From positions 1-11,181 of the forward strand of contig CAZADH010000209.1 of the NCBI GenBank assembly GCA_964483805.1: a DNA stretch of 11,181 nucleotides, written 5' to 3'. Numbering within the stretch: the stretch's first letter is position 1; each line of letters opens with the position of its first letter. This document shows, piece by piece, positions 1 through 4,800 of this stretch. The stretch is from CAZADH01 sp964483805 (GTDB lineage: Bacteria; Muiribacteriota; Ozemobacteria; Ozemobacterales; Ozemobacteraceae). A program made the position numbers and the translations under genes. Under the pieces are notes generated by a model. It saw only the letters and a program-made list of their open reading frames with translations, did not search any database and was not told where the DNA came from.

Positions 1-1230
1 GTTGACCACGATCTCGCGCAGCGTCGTGCCGAACGGCACCTCGATCAGGCCGGTGTTGGCAACATGGCCGGTGAGGGCGAAGGTCTTGGTGCCGGGCGAG
101 TTGTGGGTGCCCATGCTGCGGAACCAGGCAGCGCCGCGCCGCATGATCAGCGGCACCGTCGCCAGGGTTTCGACATTGTTGATCACCGTGGGTTTGTCCC
201 ACAGACCCTTCTGCGCCGGGAACGGCGGTTTCGGGGCCGGCATCCCGCGCTTGCCCTCGATCGACGCGATCAGCGCCGTCTCTTCGCCGCACACGAACGC
301 GCCGGCGCCCTCCATGACCGTGATGGTGAAGTCGTTGGCGGTGCCGAAGAGGTGTCGGCCCAGCAGGCCCATCGCCTCGGCGTCGGCCACGGCCTTGCGC
401 ACGCGCTTGACCGCCAGCGGATACTCGGCCCGCACGTAGATGACGCCTTCGTCGGCGCCGATCGCCCGCGCGGCGATCATCATGCCCTCGATCACGCTGT
501 GCGGGTTGCCCTCCATCACCGAGCGGTCCATGAACGCCCCGGGATCGCCCTCGTCGCCGTTACATATAATGTATTTCTTGGGTCCGGGTTGGACGCGCGT
601 GAGTTCCCATTTCTTGCCGGTCGGAAAGCCGCCGCCGCCGCGCCCCCGCAGGCCGGCCGCCAGGATCTCGTCGCAGATCGCCTTCGGCGAGAGATCGGTG
701 CAGCATCGCCGCGCGGCCTCGTAGCCCTCGTGTGCAATGTACTCGCGGATCTCCTCGGGATCGAGGTGGCCGCACTCCTTGAGCACCGTGCGGGTCTGGG
801 CTTTATAGAAGTGAATGTCGAGTTCGCCCCGGCATTTCTCGCCGGTCGCCGGTTCGGCATAGAGCAGCCGGTCGACCGGCTGGTTGTGTTTGAGCGTGGC
901 GGCGACGATCTCGGCCACATCGCCCTCTTTCACGCGCGTGTAGAGAATGTTGTCGGGCAGGATGGTGATCAACGGCCCCATCTGGCAGAAGCCCTGGCAG
1001 CCGCTCTGCGATACATGCACCCCGTCGTGGCGCTCGGCCTTCAGTTCGACGGCGACCGGCAGTCCGGCCTGGGCGATTTCGCGCACGAACGCGTCGCGCA
1101 CTTTGAGCGCGCCGTTGGCAACGCACCCGGTGCCGGCACAGATGATGATGCGACGGGAGAACCCCGCGGTAGCAATACGATATGTTTCTGCGACGCGAGA
1201 GAGGTTGGCAACAACAGGTTCGGCGTTCAT
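1..1230 (-). CDS. hydB: NuoF/HydB-type NADH-binding flavoprotein subunit, C-terminus beyond window
   Basis: This is the flavoprotein subunit of a soluble NADH-linked complex, most like HydB/HndC of electron-bifurcating or NAD(P)-dependent [FeFe] hydrogenases. Proteins of this family oxidise or reduce NAD(H) at FMN and pass electrons along iron-sulfur clusters. The 410 visible residues start with a thioredoxin-like [2Fe-2S] domain with four cysteines (C31-x4-C36 and C78-x3-C82). The 51-kDa FMN/NADH core follows, with the glycine-rich loop GRGGGGFPTGKKWE at about 196-209 and ICNGDEGDPGAF at about 222-233. The fused N-terminal ferredoxin domain separates it from ordinary complex I NuoF. The usual SLBB, [4Fe-4S] and C-terminal 2[4Fe-4S] domains would lie past position 1. 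The ATG at 1230 overlaps the TGA of the upstream hydC gene (ATGA), which suggests translational coupling. The catalytic partner, probably HydA, is not in view, so a formate dehydrogenase-associated complex remains possible. Confidence 0.9.
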   Translation of the reverse strand, partial: MNAEPVVANLSRVAETYRIATAGFSRRIIICAGTGCVANGALKVRDAFVREIAQAGLPVAVELKAERHDGVHVSQSGCQGFCQMGPLITILPDNILYTRVKEGDVAEIVAATLKHNQPVDRLLYAEPATGEKCRGELDIHFYKAQTRTVLKECGHLDPEEIREYIAHEGYEAARRCCTDLSPKAICDEILAAGLRGRGGGGFPTGKKWELTRVQPGPKKYIICNGDEGDPGAFMDRSVMEGNPHSVIEGMMIAARAIGADEGVIYVRAEYPLAVKRVRKAVADAEAMGLLGRHLFGTANDFTITVMEGAGAFVCGEETALIASIEGKRGMPAPKPPFPAQKGLWDKPTVINNVETLATVPLIMRRGAAWFRSMGTHNSPGTKTFALTGHVANTGLIEVPFGTTLREIVVN

Positions 1231-1742
1231 CGGCTGTTCTCCTTCTCGATGAGGGCTTCGACCAGGCTCAGGGTCAGTTCGGGAGTCATCTGGCCGTGGA
1301 CCTCATCGTTGATGACCACGACCGGAGCCAGGCCGCACGCACCCAGGCACGACACGGTCTCGACGGTGAACAGCATGTCGGGTGTCGTCTTGCGGGCCTC
1401 ATCGAGCCCGAGGCGCTGGCGCAACGCCTCGAGAATCGGGATCGAGCGCTTGACGTGGCAGGCGGTGCCGTCGCACAGACGCACAACGTATTTACCTTTC
1501 GGCTCGAGGGCAAAGTGGGCGTAGAAGGTGGCGACGCCGTAGACCTTCGCGGGCGGCAGGCGCAGCGACGTCGCGACGTAGGTCATCACCTCTTCGGGCA
1601 GATAGCGGTATTCGTCCTGGACGGCCTGCAGAATCGGGATCAACTTGGCCGCGTCGCGGTGGTGGCGGTCGAGGATCTCGCAGACCTTTTCGAACTTGCG
1701 GGTGAGGGTGCCGGTGGGGGTGGATGCAGTGTGCTGTGACAT
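1227..1742 (-). CDS. hydC: NuoE/HydC-type [2Fe-2S] subunit (24-kDa thioredoxin-like ferredoxin)
   Basis: This 171-residue protein is the small electron-transfer partner of the NuoF/HydB flavoprotein. It holds one [2Fe-2S] cluster in a thioredoxin-like fold and accepts or donates electrons near FMN. The four cluster cysteines are visible as C90-x4-C95 (CDGTAC) and C132-x3-C136 (CLGAC). Upstream is the family helical segment with YRYLPEE and VYGVATFYAHF. The start at 1742 is chosen because AAGGAG lies 8 nt upstream and because the family N-terminus aligns there. A longer in-frame start at 1850 would overlap the end of rex. The gene follows rex after 22 bp and overlaps the next gene by 4 bp, so all three are likely one transcript. 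Its length is normal for the family and nothing looks damaged. Confidence 0.93.
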   Translation of the reverse strand: MSQHTASTPTGTLTRKFEKVCEILDRHHRDAAKLIPILQAVQDEYRYLPEEVMTYVATSLRLPPAKVYGVATFYAHFALEPKGKYVVRLCDGTACHVKRSIPILEALRQRLGLDEARKTTPDMLFTVETVSCLGACGLAPVVVINDEVHGQMTPELTLSLVEALIEKENSR

Positions 1743-1764
1743 GCGGCAGTCTCCTTGGCGGGTG

Positions 1765-2418
1765 TTACGATCGATGCGGTGATTCGTGGCGGGCGGCCAG
1801 CTTCTTTGCCAATACGGCCAGGCCCGACGCCAGATTCTCGTTCTGGACAACGATGCCAGACGGAACGGTGAGCGTGACGGGTGCGAAATTCCAGATGCCG
1901 TGAATGCCTCCTTCGATCATCTTGTCGGCGACCAGTTGCGCCGAGGGTGCCGGCACGGTCAGCACGCCGAGGTGGACCTTCATCCGGTTGGCAAGATTGG
2001 TGAGTTTTGCCAACGGCAGCACCTCTTTGCCGCCGACCCGCGTGCCAACCTTGCGCAGGTCGTTGTCGAACACGGCGACGATGTTCAGTCCGTACCGCCT
2101 GAACCCGTCGTAACCGACCAACGCTGCGCCGAGGTGGCCGGCCCCGGCGAGAAAGGCGTCGGTCAGGTTGTTCCAGCCGAGAAACTCCTCGATGGCGGCG
2201 ATCAGTTCGGTCACCGTGTATCCGGTCTTGGGTCGCCCGCGGATGCCCGTGACCGCCAGGTCTTTGCGCACCTGGGTCGGATCGAGACTCAAACCCGCGC
2301 CAATGTGCGTGCACGACACCTCGGTGCGGCCCTGCTCGAGCAATGATTCGAGAAAGTGATGGTATTGAGGCAGCCGGCGGAGGGTGGGCTCGGGGGCGAT
2401 GGCGATGCTCGGCGACAT
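1765..2418 (-). CDS. rex: Redox-sensing transcriptional repressor Rex
   Basis: Rex is a homodimeric repressor that senses the NADH/NAD+ ratio. It binds DNA when NADH is low and releases it when NADH accumulates, and typically controls fermentation, hydrogenase and NADH dehydrogenase genes. The 217-residue protein has an N-terminal winged helix (about 14-80, with the recognition-helix signature VRKDL at 50-54) and a Rossmann NAD(H)-binding domain with GAGHLG at 92-97 and the acidic end of the second strand at FDND 117-120. The segment after VRKDL reads AVTGIRGRPKTGY rather than the more familiar SYFG-type sequence, which fits a variant DNA site. The ATG at 2418 has GGAGG 8 nt upstream. Rex heads the operon with hydC and hydB, and probable Rex sites flank its promoter, so autoregulation is likely (inference). 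Confidence 0.96.
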   Translation of the reverse strand: MSPSIAIAPEPTLRRLPQYHHFLESLLEQGRTEVSCTHIGAGLSLDPTQVRKDLAVTGIRGRPKTGYTVTELIAAIEEFLGWNNLTDAFLAGAGHLGAALVGYDGFRRYGLNIVAVFDNDLRKVGTRVGGKEVLPLAKLTNLANRMKVHLGVLTVPAPSAQLVADKMIEGGIHGIWNFAPVTLTVPSGIVVQNENLASGLAVLAKKLAARHESPHRS

Positions 2419-2440
2419 GAAACGAACCTCCGGCGATGTA

Positions 2441-2458
2441 TCGAGAATGTTTTATCGG
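2441..2458. promoter_or_regulatory. Putative Rex operator, site 3 (rex leader)
   Basis: TCGAGAAT-GT-TTTATCGG resembles site 2 read on the other strand. Its left arm is close to the reverse complement of TTTCTCGA, and five of eight arm positions pair. It lies in the predicted untranslated leader of rex, upstream of the GGAGG ribosome binding site. Confidence 0.4.
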
Positions 2459-2472
2459 TAATTATTTCTCGA
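2455..2472. promoter_or_regulatory. Putative Rex operator, site 2 (covers predicted transcription start)
   Basis: TCGGTAAT-TA-TTTCTCGA shares the right arm TTTCTCGA exactly with site 1. Five of eight arm positions pair. It sits directly downstream of the -10 and overlaps site 3 by 4 bp. Confidence 0.42.
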
Positions 2473-2476
2473 TATG

Positions 2477-2505
2477 ATTATCGTCGATCGCCGGCGTTTA
2501 GTCAA
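2477..2505 (-). promoter_or_regulatory. Sigma70-type promoter of the rex-hydC-hydB operon
   Basis: Read on the minus strand, TTGACT (2505-2500) is followed after exactly 17 nt by GATAAT (2482-2477). Each hexamer matches five of six consensus bases. The expected transcription start is near 2470, about 50 nt before the rex ATG. Rex-like palindromes overlap the -35 and cover the predicted start. Confidence 0.65.
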
Positions 2506-2519
2506 GAAAGATTTCTCGA
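2502..2519. promoter_or_regulatory. Putative Rex operator, site 1 (overlaps -35)
   Basis: TCAAGAAA-GA-TTTCTCGA is an 18-bp inverted repeat with 7 of 8 arm positions paired. It has the same 18-bp layout and GAAA..TTTC core as the classical Rex site TTGTGAAnnnnTTCACAA, but different outer bases. It overlaps the -35 of the rex promoter. Assignment to Rex is inferred from position and layout. Confidence 0.5.
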
Positions 2520-2654
2520 TATGCGCGCAAGTTCTTGACAGTGCAGGTTTCGTGGGGGGATCGAGGCGGCTGTCTCGATTGGCTGGTGGCGACGTCGTTG
2601 AGGTCGACCTGTGTGCTCACTGCCAAACAGGGGGTAGATCCCGAAACGGGAACA

Positions 2655-2663
2655 TGCTACCAT
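2655..2663 (+). promoter_or_regulatory. Possible extended -10 promoter of higBA
   Basis: TGC followed by TACCAT (2658-2663, 4 of 6 consensus) resembles the extended -10 elements before the other accessory genes here. No convincing -35 is seen. If it is used, transcription would start around 2669-2671, right at the HigB ATG (2672), giving a leaderless or nearly leaderless mRNA. A small palindrome, CCCG-AAA-CGGG (2640-2650), lies just upstream and could be an autoregulatory operator for the HigA domain. Confidence 0.35.
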
Positions 2664-2671
2664 CATGTCCC

Positions 2672-3361
2672 ATGCATGTGATTTCGCAAAAACGCCTGCG
2701 AGACTTCTGGCTGCGGCATCCAAGGGCCGAAAGCGATTTGCGGCGGTGGTATGCATTCGTGCGCCGTGTTCGCTGGGAGACGCCCGGCGACATCAAGGCC
2801 GTGTTTTCGTCGGCCAGCATTCTTGCCAACAATCGCGTCGTGTTCAACATCGGCGGCAATCAGTTTCGCCTGGTTGTGAAGATGGCGTACGAAGCACAAC
2901 GCGTCTACGTGCGCTTCGTCGGTACGCACGCCGCGTATGACGATATCGATGCGGCAAACATTTGCGTCGAGGCTGTTATGAAAGCAATCCGTCCGATCAA
3001 GTCAAAAAAGGAATACGAGACCGCCGTCGCCGAGATCGATCGCCTGATCGATGCGAAGCCCGGCACCGACGATCACGATCGCCTCGAGGTGCTGTCGTTG
3101 CTGGTCGAGGCCTACGAGGAGTCGGCGTTCATGATCGACACCGACGACATCGGGCCGATCCAGATCATCGAGTTCTGGATGGCACAGAACAAATTCACGC
3201 GACGTGATCTCGAACCGTTCCTCGGTGGTCGGGCCCGTGTGTCCGAGGTTCTGCGCGGCAAGCGACCGCTCAGTCTGGCCATGATTCGTCGGCTTGTCGG
3301 CGCCGGTATTCCGGCCGCGTTGCTGGTTCAACCGCTGCCGGTGCGCACCGAGGTGGCCTGA
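2672..3361 (+). CDS. higBA: HigB toxin-HigA antitoxin in one reading frame
   Basis: This single frame of 229 residues contains a complete HigB-type toxin followed by a complete HigA-type antitoxin, normally two genes. Residues 1 to about 97 match HigB, a ribosome-dependent mRNA interferase of the RelE superfamily (MHVISQKRLRDFW, NNRVVFNIGGNQFRLVV, YVRFVGTHAAYDDIDA). Residues 103-229 match HigA (MKAIRPIKSKKEYE, then an XRE-type helix-turn-helix around LEPFLGGRARVSEVLRGKR and a short tail). Between them lies TGC GTC GAG GCT GTT ATG. The internal ATG (2978) has CGAGG 5 nt upstream, so free HigA could also be made. The TGC codon (2963-2965) is one base from TGA, exactly where HigB would be expected to end. 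The frame could extend upstream to 2474, but those residues have no family match and cross the rex regulatory region. No strong ribosome binding site precedes 2672. Confidence 0.85.
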   Translation: MHVISQKRLRDFWLRHPRAESDLRRWYAFVRRVRWETPGDIKAVFSSASILANNRVVFNIGGNQFRLVVKMAYEAQRVYVRFVGTHAAYDDIDAANICVEAVMKAIRPIKSKKEYETAVAEIDRLIDAKPGTDDHDRLEVLSLLVEAYEESAFMIDTDDIGPIQIIEFWMAQNKFTRRDLEPFLGGRARVSEVLRGKRPLSLAMIRRLVGAGIPAALLVQPLPVRTEVA

Positions 3362-3402
3362 TCGGGCGGCGGGGCGAGTCGCGGAACCAACGACGCGTAA
3401 TC

Positions 3403-3411
3403 TGCTACAAT
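3403..3411 (+). promoter_or_regulatory. Extended -10 promoter of the parD/parE-type pair
   Basis: TGC-TACAAT (hexamer 3406-3411, five of six consensus) with no good -35 upstream. The predicted start is near 3418, leaving about 30 nt of leader before the ATG at 3448. Confidence 0.55.
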
Positions 3412-3447
3412 ACCTCAGGCTGAATGACTGGTTCGCAGGAGGGTTTT

Positions 3448-3675
3448 ATGCAGGGCCTCAATGAGATCATTCGGGAGGTGACCGAGTTGCCGGTCGAGGA
3501 GCGCATCCTCGTTGTCGATGCACTCTTGCGTTCACTCAACGTCCCGAATCCAGAGATCGACAACGCGTGGGCGCGAGAGGCACTCTTGCGACTCGAGGAA
3601 ATCCGGTCCGGCAAAGTCGTGCCGGTACCGGGAGAAGAGGTCTTTGCGCGGGTCAACAAGCGTTTCGCACGATGA
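3448..3675 (+). CDS. Addiction-module antitoxin (Unstab_antitox/ParD-like)
   Basis: This 75-residue antitoxin belongs to the short addiction-module family that pairs with RelE/ParE toxins (PF09720 type). It begins MQGLNEIIREVTELPVEERI, followed by the characteristic VDALLRSLN and a short C-terminal segment likely to wrap the toxin. The start at 3448 is preferred because a perfect AGGAGG (3437-3442) lies 5 nt upstream. An in-frame ATG at 3424 would add eight residues but places that Shine-Dalgarno inside the gene. Its TGA overlaps the toxin ATG (ATGA), the usual coupling in such operons. It probably also represses its own promoter, as antitoxins usually do, but no DNA-binding motif is obvious in so short a protein. 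Confidence 0.88.
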   Translation: MQGLNEIIREVTELPVEERILVVDALLRSLNVPNPEIDNAWAREALLRLEEIRSGKVVPVPGEEVFARVNKRFAR

Positions 3676-3962
3676 AGTTCCGCTTTCATCCCCGCGCCGA
3701 GATTGAGTTTGAGGCGGCTATCTCGTTTTACGAAGAGCGCCGCCACGGACTCGGGGAAGAGTTTTCACTCGAGGTTCGAGCAGCAATACGAAATATTCTC
3801 GTGTATCCACGGGCCTGGCCTCTGCTCCAAGGCGATGTCCGGCGCTACGTGGTGAATCGTTTCCCGTTCGGCGTGGTCTATGCCGTTTCCGACGACGAGG
3901 TATTGATCCTGTCCATAATGAACCTCAATCGCCATCCCGACGCATGGAAGGACAGACACTGA
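3672..3962 (+). CDS. RelE/ParE-family toxin
   Basis: This 96-residue toxin belongs to the RelE/ParE superfamily. Family members act either on DNA gyrase (ParE) or on ribosome-bound mRNA (RelE), and sequence alone does not decide which. The pattern is typical: FHPRAEIEFEAAISFYEERR near the N-terminus, LGEEFSLEVRAAIRNILVYP in the second helix, RRYVVNRFPFGVVYAV in the central strands and a final SIMNLNRHPDAWKDR. The length is normal and the frame is intact. The start ATG overlaps the antitoxin stop. The gene ends only about 35 bp from a broken DUF5615 gene on the opposite strand, which suggests this pair arrived by insertion into an older toxin-antitoxin locus. Confidence 0.9.
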   Translation: MKFRFHPRAEIEFEAAISFYEERRHGLGEEFSLEVRAAIRNILVYPRAWPLLQGDVRRYVVNRFPFGVVYAVSDDEVLILSIMNLNRHPDAWKDRH

Positions 3963-3995
3963 GAATTCAGTCGGGTGAACGGTTGCCGTATCGCC

Positions 3996-4022
3996 TAGGT
4001 TCTGGTCGAGAACCACCTTCAC
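3996..4022 (-). pseudogene. Truncated DUF5615 (PIN-like) toxin start
   Basis: A GTG at 4022 begins VKVVLDQNL, which matches the first residues of DUF5615 PIN-like proteins (pattern M-[KR]-hydrophobic-LDxNL), including their first acidic metal-binding position. Similarity stops within about 9-10 codons. The frame then continues only as the antisense of the parE-type gene. The GTG overlaps the stop of the DUF433 remnant (GTGA), as expected for a DUF433-DUF5615 operon. The fragment is short, so the call rests on this linkage as much as on sequence. Confidence 0.5.
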
Positions 4023-4242
4023 GTGGTCAACGGCATCGTGCGCTTCTCGGCCGCTGCATAGGCCAGCACCGTCAAGATGTCGTCGCGCGTAAGACAGGGG
4101 AATCAGCGAGAACCTGCGCGAATGTCATGCTTGGCGCAAGCTAACTGAGAAAGTCATACGCCGTATTGCGCATGCCGCGCACGCACGGCTTGCCATTGCA
4201 TTTCCCCGGGTCGTACGTGAGGATGTTGCGATAATCGATCAC
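4019..4242 (-). pseudogene. DUF433 antitoxin-like pseudogene (in-frame stop plus frameshift)
   Basis: The minus-strand reading from GTG at 4242 gives VIDYRNILTYDPGKCNGKPC and then VRGMRNTAYDFLS, the characteristic start of DUF433 proteins (YRNI, GKPxIRG, VxDxLxxLA). An in-frame TAG at 4143-4141 interrupts it. The frame continues as LAPSMTFAQVLADSP, and a one-base shift near 4093-4096 is then needed to read LTRDDILTVLAYAAAEKRT up to a TGA at 4021-4019. DUF433 genes are small, DNA-binding-like and often precede DUF5615 PIN-like toxins, as the linked stump does here. With two independent lesions the gene is almost certainly inactive. Confidence 0.8.
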
Positions 4243-4259
4243 GGACGGCACTTCACTGG

Positions 4260-4321
4260 TAGCGGGAACCTGGGGTCGACCGGAATCGAGCAAGTCTGCG
4301 TATCGAGAAAACTGTTTTCAT
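4260..4321 (-). pseudogene. Frameshifted vapC (PIN toxin) start
   Basis: An ATG at 4321 overlaps the TGA of the VapB-like antitoxin (ATGA). The first five codons read MKTVF. Shifting one base within the run of four T gives FLDTQ, so an ancestral MKTVFLDT, the standard N-terminus of a VapC PIN ribonuclease with its first catalytic Asp, is recovered by restoring a single T. Beyond this about 15 further codons lack recognisable similarity, and the DUF433 remnant then begins. The toxin is therefore both frameshifted and truncated. The fragment is short, so confidence is moderate. Confidence 0.5.
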
Positions 4322-4530
4322 TGCCTGCAATACAACAAATGGTCGACACTGTCCGACGCGCCGTCGATCCCGAGCGAAATCGGATTCTCGGCCAACTTCC
4401 GCAGAGGATCGGACTCATCGATTGGTTGCACAACAATGCGCGAACGCTCGCGGCGAATCTCGACGACCTTCGCCTTGCCGAGCATCCGTCGCGGAATCAG
4501 AACCCCGTCTTTCGTTACCGGTGCTTTCAT
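4318..4530 (-). CDS. vapB: VapB-like (AbrB/MazE-fold) antitoxin, orphaned
   Basis: This small protein of 70 residues starts MKAPVTKDGVLIPRRMLGKA and continues with VVEIRRERSRIVVQPI, the swapped-hairpin AbrB/MazE-type DNA-binding domain of VapB antitoxins. A C-terminal toxin-wrapping tail ends in DSVDHLLYCRQ. The ATG at 4530 has GAGG 7 nt upstream. Its stop overlaps the start of a broken vapC, so the antitoxin has outlived its toxin in this locus. It may still repress its own promoter or neutralise a related VapC elsewhere in the genome (inference). The reading frame has no visible damage, although the last few residues could be altered. Confidence 0.75.
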   Translation of the reverse strand: MKAPVTKDGVLIPRRMLGKAKVVEIRRERSRIVVQPIDESDPLRKLAENPISLGIDGASDSVDHLLYCRQ

Positions 4531-4559
4531 CAGTCCACCTCGAATCCGTGTTTACCGAT

Positions 4560-4588
4560 ATCTTAGCACGCTCGCCGATATGCGCCAA
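4560..4588 (-). promoter_or_regulatory. Promoter of the vapB-like antitoxin
   Basis: On the minus strand, TTGGCG (4588-4583), a 17-nt spacer and TAAGAT (4565-4560), the last preceded by TGC, form an extended -10 promoter. The predicted start is near 4553, giving about 23 nt of leader before the ATG at 4530. Confidence 0.5.
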
Positions 4589-4692
4589 ACAGTGAAGTCT
4601 CACGAGTAGCAGCGGAGGGATGATTGGCGTGTTTGCTGGTGATCCCGGGTTGCGTGCGCAGGTCGGGAATCGAAAAACACATGCAAATCGAA

Positions 4693-4723
4693 CCCCCGCC
4701 GACGGAGGGTCCGGCGGCGGGGG
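4693..4723. terminator. GC-rich hairpin between divergent vapB and the ATPase gene
   Basis: A perfect 9-bp stem, CCCCCGCCG (4693-4701) with CGGCGGGGG (4715-4723), closes a 13-nt loop. No U-tract follows on either strand, so classical intrinsic termination is doubtful. Since both neighbouring genes point away from it, it may instead insulate the divergent promoters. The rest of 4531-4800 holds only the two promoters and the ATPase ribosome binding site. Confidence 0.4.
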
Positions 4724-4763
4724 GTGTGTCGTCTCGTTGCCGGCGCGCTTCTCGACGCGGGTG

Positions 4764-4772
4764 TGCTATAGT
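4764..4772 (+). promoter_or_regulatory. Extended -10 promoter of the ATPase-polA operon
   Basis: TGC-TATAGT (hexamer 4767-4772, five of six consensus) with no clear -35. The predicted start is near 4779, about 22 nt before the ATG at 4801, with AGGGAG (4788-4793) as ribosome binding site between them. Confidence 0.6.
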
Positions 4773-4800
4773 GAGTTCATCGCAGGCAGGGAGTGAATCG

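Noticed and set aside
64..1524. A 486-codon open frame on the plus strand
   Set aside because: It is antisense to hydB and hydC, whose cofactor motifs are unmistakable. Its translation has no family features.
2535..2540. TTGACA as the -35 of a plus-strand promoter
   Set aside because: No acceptable -10 lies 16-19 nt downstream (sequences there are GGATCG-like).
2474..2671. Upstream extension of the HigB frame to 2474
   Set aside because: The 66 extra residues match nothing in HigB, overlap the rex operators and have no ribosome binding site. HigB proteins begin at the MHVISQK position.
3765..4022. An 85-codon minus-strand frame as a full gene
   Set aside because: Only the first 9-10 codons resemble DUF5615; the rest is antisense of the parE-type toxin.
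4301..4310. TATCGAGAAA as a further Rex half-site
   Set aside because: It is the reverse complement of the codons for the F-L-D-T start of the broken vapC and lacks a matching second arm at the right spacing.
4693..4723. Hairpin as a confident rho-independent terminator
   Set aside because: The stem is strong but no T-tract follows on either strand, and neither neighbouring gene ends towards it. It is listed only at low confidence.
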